NCBI GenBank assembly: GCA_012932295.1
Contig: JAAONU010000001.1
Span: 24,672,193 to 24,736,192 of the forward strand
Direction of reading: 5' to 3'
Origin: Cyclina sinensis
Taxonomy: Eukaryota; Mollusca; Bivalvia; Venerida; Veneridae
Length of the DNA stretch: 64,000 bases
The notes beneath the pieces were generated by a model. It made no database searches and had not been told where the DNA came from. It saw only the letters and a list, made by a program, of their open reading frames with translations. Shown here piece by piece: positions 48,801 through 57,500 of the stretch (the first letter of the stretch is position 1; the number at the start of each line of letters is the position of its first letter). A program made the translations under genes and the position numbers.

Positions 48801-50896
48801 AAAGGGGTGAAGGTCGATTTAGGTATTCCTTATGAATTATGGGATACACCATCAGCTGAAGTAACACAGCTACAGCGAGATGTAAGCAATGTTTCAGGCA
48901 TTTCCGTAATGCTAGAGTTAATTCTTAAAGTTATCATCTCAGCTTGATTAGAAAAGAAACCACTGTTATTTGGTTTTAAGCTGTTGAAATATATAAGAAT
49001 GAATTGATTTCTTTGTATACTTCTGCAAAATTCAAGGCGACATTTATTCCATCCAAACTTTGAACAAGATTTTTTTTTGACAAGGAACTTGGCCTGAATG
49101 TATATTTCTAAATATTTTTTTTTTTAATAGATTTTGAATATTAAGTACTGCTTATTTAAAAAGAAATTTAAGTAATTATAAATACTTAATCAGCATTAAT
49201 CTCAAAATGTTAGTGTTTACAACATTCTTTTCTAATATGGTGTTAATTACTCACATAAGATATCATAAGATGCTTAGTTTACATATTTTTGAATCACTAT
49301 CATGTAATATTTTATTTAAGTAGCAATATTTTGTACTTTTAAGTACTATCTCTTAGAAATGTATCACCATCTTTGAAGTGAAAAAAATACTTGTTCATGT
49401 TATTCGGCTTAAATTCTAAATGTTAGAAGCTGAAGTATTTGCTTACCTTTAAGCGCTGTATATTTCCTTTTGTACAGACTGACAGAACTTGTATATTTCA
49501 GTGTTTTACAGTAGTTGAGAGGTATGAGGAGACTATAGAGGACTGGTATTTCAACCATCAAGATAAGGACATTGTAGACTATCTCTGTAGAAAATATGTA
49601 CTTAAACATGATGACCAACGTAAGTTGTGTCTTTATATTTAGGGGGATTTTACTGCAACATCTTAAACTCTTATCAGCTGCAATAAAATTCTGCCAAAGA
49701 AATTTGCTTATTCCAAAATGTCAAATGCAGGTATAATGATTACCTAGAAAATGATACCTTGTACAGAAAAATATGCGTGTGTGGGGGTGTTCAGCAGTAA
49801 AAATCCCTGAGCTTTTATTCTTTTTAGTGACTGGCCAATTAATGTGTGGTGTCATAAGAGAGAATACTGCTGTTAAGTAATCAATGGCTCAATCTCTGTG
49901 TTGTTAGCAGTACTTTACTTGAATAAATCATGCAGTACTGTTGTAACAACACTTGAAAGAAGATAGAATAGTTTTGCATTGAAACCTCGTTCTGATATTC
50001 TCTTGATATAGTATTAAAACCAAGATTTCTGCAGTTAAAGAGTAAGGAACTCGTATAAAAAAATAGAAATGAATATGAAGTAATGTCTAATGTTTCTGAT
50101 TGCAGAATGTTTAGATGAAGTGTTTGTACCTAAAGGAGATACTGATGAAATTGAAGAAGAAAAAGACAAGAAAAAGTCTACAGCAAAAAAATCAAAGAAA
50201 AAGAAGGATAAAAGTGAGTATAGTCAAAACATGATAAAATGAATCAGAGTAGAATGGAACACAATAGAATGAAACACAATAAAATGAATCACAGTTGAAG
50301 GAAACAGAATGTATCACAATAGAATGAATCACAATAGAATGAATTAAAATATAATGAAACAAAATATATTGAAATAACAACAAAATGAATCACAGTAAAA
50401 TGAAACACAATAGTGTGAATCACAATAGAGTGAATCACAATAGATTGAATCACAGAAGATTGAACCACATCACAACAGAATGAATAACAATACAATTAGT
50501 CACAATAGAATCAAAGGCTGGGTTCTTTGGTTGGTGTGATTCTATGTAGTTATTTTAGGTTCATCACCAATTCAAAGAATAGCTTTACTTTTATAGTTAC
50601 TGGTGATATTTCCTCTCCTTTTTAGTGAAAAGATTGATATGGCTTTAAATGCTTTACTGTTAAAAACAACTGAAAGGTGTAAAGTGAACAGAATATGACT
50701 GACTTGATATTAGAAGTTAATTTAGAAAATAAATGCCATTCCCTCTTCATTTCTCTACTCATTTAAAGTTGTAGCATAACTGAAATTTTCACAAGAGAAA
50801 AAAAACCCAGTAGTTTTATACATATATGTAAATTACCGTAAATGTATTTGTATTCCAGGTAGGAAAGGTGAAACTGAAGAGAAAACAGAATTATGA
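30816..50896 (+). CDS. CNPY3/4: Canopy-family ER co-chaperone (CNPY3/4 type), 244 aa, with alternative exon 4
   Basis: Canopy proteins are saposin-like ER proteins; vertebrate CNPY3 (PRAT4A) works with HSP90B1/gp96 in folding Toll-like receptors. Exons: 30,816-30,936, 38,345-38,468, 38,825-38,965, one of three 85-bp exons (46,754-46,838, 47,951-48,035 or 48,797-48,881), 49,502-49,619, 50,106-50,213, 50,859-50,896. Phases agree with any one exon 4, total 735 bp. The protein has a signal peptide ([20 protein letters not shown]), six cysteines at 39, 42, 96, 158, 186 and 198 as in the family, [32 protein letters not shown], a lysine-rich tail and a C-terminal KTEL that resembles an ER-retrieval signal. 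Intron 1 is 7.4 kb because of the LTR element. CNPY3 and CNPY4 cannot be separated on the constant part alone. Confidence 0.95.
31312..32581 (-). repeat. 3-prime LTR of the Gypsy element, split by a nested insertion
   Basis: It matches 37,452-37,703 on both sides of the insertion at 31,449-32,463. Without the insert and its target duplication the LTR is about 249 bp, against 252 bp for the other LTR. Because the element is on the minus strand, this LTR is downstream of the integrase. Confidence 0.95.
31449..32463. mobile_element. Nested hAT-type non-autonomous transposon, 1,015 bp
   Basis: Ends CAGGGCCGGATCC and, on the other strand, CAGGCCCGGATTT, each followed by a G-rich run. CAAACT flanks both sides (31,443-31,448 and 32,464-32,469); the other LTR has this site uninterrupted near 37,580. 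CAGGG-type ends are typical of hAT elements, whose target duplication is 8 bp; here only 6-7 bp still match. No transposase frame is seen. Confidence 0.9.
32582..32592 (-). promoter_or_regulatory. Polypurine tract of the Gypsy element
   Basis: TTGAGAGGGGA on the minus strand directly abuts the 3-prime LTR (TGTAGTG…). It is the expected primer site for plus-strand DNA synthesis. Confidence 0.75.
33272..34414 (-). pseudogene. Gypsy integrase region
   Basis: 380 open codons. In order: a zinc-binding H-H-C-C module (HEGHQG… with CKRCIPC), then the catalytic core with D in [11 protein letters not shown] in LKSDNGSP and E in ANAECERF (D,D,E arrangement), a segment with ELFYGR, and a C-terminal module with PYEV and NGTMVTAR resembling the GPY/F domain. 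It ends [10 protein letters not shown]. It lies in the same frame as the RNase H region but is cut off from it by stops at 34,649-34,651 and 34,541-34,543, so it is not made as part of an intact polyprotein. No motif inside the integrase itself is obviously lost. Confidence 0.9.
34649..35239 (-). pseudogene. Gypsy reverse-transcriptase connection and RNase H region
   Basis: 196 open codons, starting in the connection ([20 protein letters not shown]) and continuing through RNase H: D in [10 protein letters not shown] in QTEKENLA and D in LISDAKALV. It ends at an in-frame TAA (34,649-34,651). Relative to the upstream reading frame it is shifted; the shift lies between about 35,240 and 35,300. 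Confidence 0.85.
35356..37269 (-). pseudogene. Gypsy gag-protease-reverse transcriptase region
   Basis: 637 open codons from an ATG at 37,269. The gag-like N-terminal domain ([13 protein letters not shown]…) is followed by cysteine/histidine knuckles (CRYCGYDF and [14 protein letters not shown]), an aspartic protease with [13 protein letters not shown], and reverse transcriptase with [15 protein letters not shown] and the catalytic pair in [10 protein letters not shown]. The residue before the Asp pair is Arg, where Ser, Ala or Met is usual. The frame ends at a TAA (35,356-35,358) inside RT; the family sequence appears to continue in frame for a few codons beyond it before a frameshift. Gag and pol share one frame with no gag-pol shift. 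Confidence 0.9.
37441..37450 (-). promoter_or_regulatory. Primer-binding site of the Gypsy element
   Basis: TGGCGACAAG on the minus strand, one base inside the 5-prime LTR. The TGG start pairs with the CCA end of a tRNA. I cannot name the tRNA with certainty. Confidence 0.7.
37452..37703 (-). repeat. 5-prime LTR of the Gypsy element, 252 bp
   Basis: Intact LTR starting TGTAGTGTCTG and ending GACAGTACA on the minus strand. It is followed on the plus-strand side by the TCTTT target duplication at 37,704-37,708. Confidence 0.95.
39240..39400 (-). repeat. SINE-like element with tRNA-type B box
   Basis: On the minus strand TGGTCTAGAGCACTG precedes GAGTTCGAATCC (39,324-39,313), the spacing of polymerase III boxes in a tRNA. 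The flanks do not form an acceptor stem, so this is a tRNA-derived repeat and not a tRNA gene. It belongs to a different family from the SINE at 30,390. Confidence 0.55.
44190..44960. repeat. Two tandem ~380-bp repeat units in CNPY intron 3
   Basis: Units start near 44,185 (GTGTCGCCTGCTGCAAAGTA) and 44,555 (GTGTTGCCTGCTTCACAGTA). Shared blocks are GCAATTTCATCCAAACTTTA, GATCAGTACCAAGT, ATCATCGG, GCCCTTTAATGATTTTT and GGTACCTCAAGTACTTG-like sequence. No coding frame runs through both. Confidence 0.8.
46754..46838 (+). CDS. CNPY3/4: CNPY mutually exclusive exon 4a
   Basis: 85 bp, acceptor TTGATTAG, donor GTAAAG. It enters in phase 2 and leaves in phase 0, and encodes residues 129-157 starting [20 protein letters not shown]. 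It is the most divergent of the three: Glu before Leu-Trp is replaced by Ala, and Val-Lys-Val by Val-Glu-Val. The frame is open. The donor, after a run of six A, is weaker than those of 4b and 4c. Confidence 0.88.
46915..46980. repeat. Hairpin-forming 60-bp repeat downstream of CNPY exon 4a
   Basis: GGGGTTTACGATTCACG… with inverted arms ATTCAC and GTGAAT around GTTATT and outer arms TTTAC and GTAAA. It is almost identical to 47,658-47,722. It lies about 80 bp after the donor of exon 4a. Confidence 0.7.
47658..47722. repeat. Hairpin-forming 60-bp repeat upstream of CNPY exon 4b
   Basis: Second copy of the 46,915-46,980 repeat, about 230 bp before the acceptor of exon 4b. The inner arm is ATTCAT here, which still pairs with GTGAAT through a G-U pair. 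Confidence 0.7.
47951..48035 (+). CDS. CNPY3/4: CNPY mutually exclusive exon 4b (CNPY3-like)
   Basis: 85 bp, acceptor TATTTTTAG, donor GTAGAG, same phases as 4a and 4c. It encodes [20 protein letters not shown] and on to HRE. The core VVMDIP-ELWN matches my recollection of vertebrate CNPY3. Confidence 0.93.
48797..48881 (+). CDS. CNPY3/4: CNPY mutually exclusive exon 4c (CNPY4-like)
   Basis: 85 bp, acceptor TATTTAAG, donor GTAAGC, same phases as 4a and 4b. It encodes [20 protein letters not shown] and on to QRD. The core VDLGIP-ELWD matches my recollection of vertebrate CNPY4, not CNPY3. Confidence 0.93.
50225..50515. repeat. Degenerate ~15-bp minisatellite in CNPY intron 6
   Basis: About 19 units around the consensus AATGAATCACAATAG, with variants AATGAAACACAATAA and AATGGAACACAATAG. 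It begins 12 bp after the exon 6 donor. Confidence 0.85.
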
Positions 50897-50989
50897 TGCA
50901 AATCTCTTCACAAACTCCTTTACACTTCCATGCATTAGCAAAAACACAAAAAATATCCCCACCAAGAAAGGAGAAATCAATTAATTTGT

Positions 50990-50995
50990 AATAAA
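50990..50995 (+). terminator. CNPY polyadenylation signal
   Basis: AATAAA, 94 bp after the stop codon, followed by a T-rich stretch (CTTTTTTTATACT) and GTGTTCTTATTT, as expected downstream of a cleavage site. A second AATAAA at 54,908 could serve a longer transcript. Confidence 0.65.
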
Positions 50996-52965
50996 ACTTT
51001 TTTTATACTACCAGAAGTGTTCTTATTTCATTTAAAGAGGCATGCCCGAACATTAAGATTATTCTGTTAACTTTTGAGTTATTTAAATGTGAATGATATT
51101 GAATGAATTATTACCTGATGTTGAGGAGTCATTGAAAAAGATTAAAGTATAAATAACAGATAAACTGAATGTATCTTTTGTATAGAGAGTGGTTGTATTT
51201 CCATATTTGGGCGGAAAGTCATTTATTCTAAATGAATGCTTTGTTTGTGTCTTAGTACCTAAAGGTGAATTTTTGAATGTGCTTTTCTTTAAGTTATCAA
51301 ATATCTTTTATTTTATAGTGAATTAGCCGGTAAACTAGATATGCATTATATCATTCTATTAATTTTAGGGTATGTCCCTTTAATCTATTGTTGAATGAGA
51401 AACAACTTTGCTAGCATAGCAAGAATCTGAATGCTGTATCATGGTATATTTGCCAATACACCAAACTGTGACATAGTTCATTTTATTTGTAACATGATAA
51501 ACTTTTCTATCTTGGCATCAACATTTCATTTCTTATTTTTGTGTGACGAAGAAAAAACAAGATGACATTGTGAATAAGTTGTGTGGTATATCGCAGAATA
51601 TACTATAGTTGTCATCCATCTCTGCCAGTAGGACATCTCGAAGTATCGTGTTAGAATAAATTTTTCATTCCGTTAAATTATGATGTAATTATTATATATC
51701 ATAACTGTTGAATATTTCCATTAATCAAAATTTAATATGATTAAAATAGAACACCCACCAAAACTGAATTAATACATGATAACTTGACAATTATCAAAAA
51801 ATAGGTCTGTTACAAGGACCCCTCGCTTTCTGTTAGTTTATGGGGAGGTGATACAATTTCAAAATTCTGATTTTTCCATGTACACATGTAACTGCTACAG
51901 CATTTACTATTCCAGATAGTGAAAGTGAGAACGGCTTATCTGTTTCTTTGATCAGTGGCACTTAGAACCTTTTCGCCTTCTCCCTCTTGATATAATGAAT
52001 TATTGAGATTTTTTTGGAGGGATTGCACTCCTAATGAAAACTTCTAAAGAGTTGATTCTAACTTTCTATAAACACTCATTTCAAATTTCAAGATATTAGG
52101 TATGTTAGAATAAGTTTGTCTACGTTGAATTCCATTTTTCAGCATTACATTTAAGAGACGTCATGTTATGATGTTCAGTAACAGAAGCCTTTTAATTTCT
52201 ATGCTCTACTTTGTCTCTGTAATGAAATATATTTCTGAAGAAAAAGAAATTCATGTCCCTGTCAGCCAGAATCTCTTTATTAAATTTTGGTCTGGATAGC
52301 AAATCCAAGTGTATTCTTCCAGTATATTTTTTACATTTTCAGTACACAACTTACTCACTCATTGAGATCAGGCTAATATGCTTTTCTGTTCTTACGTTAA
52401 ATAAGGGATTTCATTTAAAGTTAAAGAAGGTTTTAGCTGTACAGACATTCCATCCGATAGAAGCAGAAAAAGGGTATATACATGTATCTTTCTGAGAACT
52501 GAAGTGAAATCTTAGTCGTTTTCTTTCATTTTTTTTTATTTTGATGTATTTTGATCTTTTCAGTTTTACATTTTTGTGCCATGTGTTTACCTATTCATAT
52601 CTGTTACAGTGTTTCAATTTAGACATGTAACATAAACAGTGTATTAACTTGTTTTCAGGTTGCACAAAAAGTGTATGTTTTTCTTTATACCAACTTTAAT
52701 ATACAGTTTACAGCATTTTTGCATTTTACATGTACATGCATTAGTAATTATAAAACATGGGGGTCTGGTTTCTTAAATCTTTAACAGGCTGTGAATCTAA
52801 TCATCTGTTTAATTTTAGTACTAATTGTCATCATTGGTGAAATACTAACTCATGTTATTTCATTTTAACCTTTACGCAACTGTTTTGCCTTTGAAACAAA
52901 TGTAGACCGTGATCCACATAATCTGGCATGCAGTCTGACCATAGTTTTTACTGTTTATTATCCAA
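50996..52965. other. Non-coding sequence downstream of CNPY
   Basis: T-rich, no recognisable exon. It contains a dispersed repeat at 51,100-51,360. It may be extended 3-prime UTR or intergenic DNA. Confidence 0.5.
51100..51360. repeat. Dispersed repeat shared with 59,850-60,110
   Basis: Shared landmarks: TGAATTATTACC, AGAGAGT(G)GTTGT, TCTAAATGA, TAAGTTATCAAATATCTTTT against AAATTATCAATTATTTCTTA, TTTTATAGTGAA and TATATCAT. The two copies are diverged and I cannot assign the family. Confidence 0.65.
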
Positions 52966-52969
52966 TCAC

Positions 52970-53950
52970 TTAGTTTTTGTCGAGCCCGTTTGCGGTGAGC
53001 TTGACTTAGTTGCCACTTTTGGTGTATGTGTGTCCGTGTGTCCGTCCGGATTTGTCCTGTCTATATCTTGCTCTTTCTTTGAAGGATTACAAAATAATTT
53101 GGTACAAATGTTAACCATGATGGGGTGGTGTGTCGCATACAAAATCCAGGTCCGCCGCTCAAAGGTCAAGGTCACACTTGGAGGTTAGGAGTGTAACTTC
53201 TACATGCATGGAGGGATATTAATATAACTTGGGACAAATATTCTCCATAGTGAGGCAGAGTGTCAGCGAACAATTCAGGTGTCTGTGGCAAAGGTCAGGG
53301 TCACACTTAGGGGGTCAAAGGTCAAATAACAAAATAAAACATTCATTTGCGAGTGTAACTTCTATATACATGGATGGATTTTAATATAACTTAGCACAAA
53401 TGTTTTCCATGTTGAGTTTCTCGCAAAATGAAGGTCAAGGTCACAAGAGGTCAAAGGTCAAATAAAAACATAAAAATTTGTTGGCGCTGTATCTTGCTTA
53501 TGCTTTGAAGTATTATGCTTATTGGTCAGAGGATTTTGAAATTGTTGAGCCCGCTTGTGGTGAGGTCGACTTAGTCGCTGCTTTTCACTTTTGGCGGTTA
53601 GGTGTATGTGCGTCTGTCAGTCCATGTGTCCATCGAGATTTGTCTGGTCTATATCTTGCTCATTCTTCGAAGGATTACAAAATAGTTTGATACATATGTT
53701 CTCCATGATGGGGTGGTGTGTCACACGCAAAACCCAGGTCGGCTGCTCAAAGGTCAAGGTCACACTTGGAGGGTTGGCTCAAAACCCTTGTCCGGAGCGT
53801 AACTTCTACAATGTCAAGATTTTGCCTTGGGTATAAAGAGGATGTGTTGTGCACATCTCACCTATGTATACATCTTTCTCCTTGATCTGAAGCTTATAGG
53901 TTCAGGTTTGAATTAAGACGAGTGGGCTCAACATACTGCCCGTGGGCATG
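52970..53950. repeat. Dispersed repeat with AGGTCAAGGTCA motifs
   Basis: Two diverged copies start at about 52,980 and 53,548 (GAGCCCG…GGTGAG…GACTTAGT), each with a CTATATCTTGCTC block, CATGATGGGGTGGTGTGT and CTCAAAGGTCAAGGTCACAC. AGGTCAAGGTCA is exact at 53,163-53,174. Several shorter units lie between. It ends around CATACTGCCCGTGGGCATGTC. Confidence 0.75.
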
Positions 53951-55118
53951 TCTTGTTTTCATTGTCACCCCGAAAATTGATAAATGGATCGTCCAAATTG
54001 AAAAACAGACGTCAGTTTTGGAAATTTGGAAGAAAGAGTTTTGAAGAGGATTGTAGTGCAACAATGATTCAGTTACATGGCTTTATTTATGAACTATAGA
54101 TTTTTCAATCAAACTCTTAGTTAAATAGCCTGTAAAAAACTTTCCAAGAGTCCAATCATCATCATGTCTGCATATCTTTTATTCTGTCTATCTCTTGCAC
54201 AGTATGGCTAGCAGGGATGTTATGTCCCATCATCTCTAGTAAAAACAGAGCTCTGCTGAATTCATCAGCATCATTATTCATAGTCATCAAGTCACTTGTT
54301 TTGCTGAGCACCACGAGAAATCTCGAAATTTGATGTATTTGTTCTCAATTATTGTTGTTGATATTTTATGTGTGGTAGATGTGTGTTTTACTGTATTTAT
54401 TGCATTTTTTCATGATTTCTAAGTGTGACCAAAGAGTAGGAAATTCTTGACTAAAATGACACAATTGTTGAAGGTTTTGTTTTCATTCTGAACTGTTTTT
54501 TTCTTCAATATTTTGCATTTAGTTTTGTTGTGTATCTTTCATACTGTTTTAATGCGTTGAAATTTTCTTCAGATAATTTTTATCAAATACACCAGGTAAA
54601 GAAATCTTTTGCGAAACAGTAATTTTATGCATTTGGAAGTGTTAATGTATATATTTATAGAAATGCTTCTATTAAGTGAAAGTAAATGTTTCTTAACATG
54701 CTTGAATACTTTCTTAACTATTTTTGTTTAGTTTCTAGTCTTGTGAATCTGCTAAGCATTTATGAAGAAAATTCAAATTTACTTCCAAATTACCAGTGTA
54801 GTTTACTGATGTAAAGATGTTAGATGGAAAAAGTTCTTTTTACTTTATTGTAACAGCTGTATAGGTGTTTGAAAATTGTTGTTGTCTATATATGAATTGT
54901 TTTATCAAATAAAAAATTCTCAGTGTGATACGTCAACTTTTTTGTTTCATTGTATAACATATGATTATGGTAGTCCAGAATTGGGTCAAGTTGCTTTTAG
55001 GGTAGACTGTGGTGACCTTGAAAACCACTAGAATAACCTTGACCCTTGCGCTACTAAACTTGGACCTGGTAAAGGCTAGCAGCTTCTTTATGTCGAGTCC
55101 AATGTGATAAGCAACTGT
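53951..55118. other. Intergenic AT-rich sequence
   Basis: No exon or repeat family recognised beyond T-rich stretches. An AATAAA lies at 54,908-54,913. Confidence 0.5.
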
Positions 55119-56650
55119 TTAGCTCACCTGAGCACTATGTGCTCAAGGTGAGCCATTTTGATCTCCACGTGTCCGTCGTATGTCCGTGGGCCATCAACTT
55201 TTTACTTAAACAACATCTCCTAAACACACTAGGTGAAAGATGATAAAATTTTACAGGAATGTTCCTTCAATGAAGCTTTACCAAAGTTGTTCAAAGAATT
55301 CTATTCCAAGAAGAACTCTGGTTGCAATGGCAACAGTAATGAAAAACTTTTAAAATCTTCTTGTCTAAAACTGCTAAGCCCAGAGGTCTGAAATTTGGTG
55401 TATTGCGTTGACTAGTGAACCTCTACCAAATTTGTTCAAATAATGTTCCTGGGGTCTATTGGCCCCACCCGACGGGTCATAAGTTTTACATAGAAATGTA
55501 GAAGAAAAACCTTTAAAAATCTTCTTTTCTAAACTGCTAAGCTCAGAGGTCTGAAATTTTGTGTGTAGTATTGTCTAGTGGACCTCTACCAAGTTTGTTC
55601 AAATTATGTTCCTAGGGTCACTGTGAGCCCCACCCAAAGGTCATGTTTTACATAGAAATAAAGAAGAAATTGTCTAGACTTCTAAAATTTGGCATAAAGC
55701 TTATAATAGTAGACCTCTACCAAGTTTGTTCAAATCAAGTCCCTGTGGTCAAAATTGGCCCCGCCCCGCGGGTCCTATTTTGTAAAATCTTTTGAAATCT
55801 TGTGAGAAACTGTAAGCTATAGACCTTAGTTATATTGCATGGAGCTTCACTCTACCAAGATTGTTTAAATTATGCCCCTGGGTCATTAGTGGCCCTGTCC
55901 TGGGGTCACATGACTTTACATAGGCTTATATCTGAAAGATTTAAAAAATCTTCTTGTATGAAACCATAGGCCTAAGAGCTAAAATATTTTGTATGTTGCA
56001 TAGTCTAGAAGACCTCTACCAAGTTTGTTCAAATTATGTCCTTGGGGTTTAAATTGGCCCAACCATGGGGGTTCTATTTGTGTAAAATATTTGATCTTTT
56101 CTTGTGAAAAACCGTAAGCTATTGACCTTAGATATTTTGCATAGAGCATCATCTTGAGGTCCTCTACCAAGACAGTTCAAATTATGCCCTTGTGGTCATT
56201 ATTGGCTCTGTCCCAGGGTCTCATGATTTTACATAGGCTTAAATCTAGGAAAGATTAAAAAAACATCTTATCTGAAACTCTATGCCTTAGAGGTACGATA
56301 TTTTGGGTGTTGTGTTTTCTAGTGGTCCTCTACCGAATTTATTCAAATTATGTCCCTTGGGCCAAAACTGGCCCCACTGCAGGGGGTCCTATTTGTGTAA
56401 AATATACAATATTTGAAAATCTTCTTGTCTGAAACCTTAGAGGGTATGCTCAGAATGTATTCAGGATATTTTAAATATTTGGTATATAGACACCTTGCAA
56501 GAACTGCTTCCATTAAACTGGGGTAAAGGTCACCAAGGCTAAATGTACTTTACCTCATAGGGCCTTCATTTTTTGTCTAGCACTTCTTTAGGCATAAGTT
56601 CTTGCTGCAAATAATAGCTACAGTTGATAGCTGCTTTATGGAGTTCTAGT
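55119..56650. repeat. Tandem-unit repeat beginning with a GCTCACCTGAGC hairpin
   Basis: It starts with inverted arms GCTCACCTGAGCA and TGCTCAAGGTGAGC. Five to six diverged ~180-bp units follow, carrying CTCTACCAAGTTTGTTCAAAT, a GCCCCACCC/GGGTC block, TTTTACATAG and AAATCTTCTTGTCT. The last part (56,490-56,600) resembles 11,880-11,990. The hairpin start is one I associate with bivalve repeats. Confidence 0.8.
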
Positions 56651-56686
56651 TAAAAGTGGAAATGAAAGGACTCCCATGCTACCTAT

Positions 56687-56992
56687 CTGAGTTTATTTAT
56701 CATCGGTACCAGATTCCCACATGACCAAACATCCCCTGCAGAGATTAGTAATTTTATGTTGTTGGGGATAGTACATGATAGTGCAGGTTACAGCAGCATC
56801 CCATTCCAGAGACACCCCTGGTTCTTTTGCATGCTCAGTGTACAGCACTGATACATGGGACCTCGTTTTAATGCCTCATCCGAAAGACAATTAGTAATGT
56901 TAGTGGAAGAAAGGGAGATAGAGGTTGCAACCCCAGGGTTACCAGTCGGGCGCATTACCACTGGAATACTAGTAGATCAGCCCTCACTCACA
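56687..56992 (-). mobile_element. tRNA-derived SINE, second copy
   Basis: Reverse-complement relative of the element at 30,390-30,685. It has a head with CCAGTGGTAATGCGCCCGAC and ACCCTGGGGTTGCAACC, a body GAGGTCCCATGTATCAGTGC and CACTGAGCATGCAAAAGAA, and a tail ending ATGATAAATAAACTCA. The B box is partly decayed. Confidence 0.82.
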
Positions 56993-57299
56993 TGTTCTAG
57001 ACGAGAGAAATTTTAAACCCACACCGTGCTAAATTTTTAAAATGGACTTGTCCATGATTCAGTCTGCTCAAACCCATTTGTCACATATAGGGGTATTAAT
57101 AGTAAACCCACTACCAAAATAGCAAACAATGCAGAGAGCTCAAAATATTCATGCAAACTGATACCACATTTTAATATTGAAATTCTAACATGTCACAGAA
57201 TTTCTACACAGTTGTGCAGACTTATCACAGTCTGCACTGGTTGCCATGGCAAAACCAATTACCTGCAGCAGGGTTTAGGTTGAAAATAATATAAATTGT

Positions 57300-57500
57300 A
57301 TTCAAATTAACCCTGAACATGCTGAAATTTTGTAATGGATATCCCCAGCTTTGAATTTGGAACAGTCCATTCAAAGTTTAAGGGATTTCAACATCAAAAT
57401 ACAAAAATGGAGCTACCAACAGTACAGAGCCTGCTGGCTCTATACTGGTGGCAAAGGCCAATCACTTTCTGTTCCAGCAGGTTTAGGGTTAATACATGTA
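57300..57500. repeat. Dispersed repeat with second copy at the right window edge
   Basis: GGCTCTATACTGGTGGCAAA and CTGTTCCAGCAGGTTTAGGGTTAA recur in reverse complement at 63,930-64,000 (TTAACCCTTAACCTGCTGGA, TTTGCCACCAGTATAGAGCC). No coding potential. Confidence 0.75.

Noticed and set aside
50192..50495. Two minus-strand frames rich in Ser, Ile, His and Phe
   Set aside because: They are translations of the 15-bp minisatellite.
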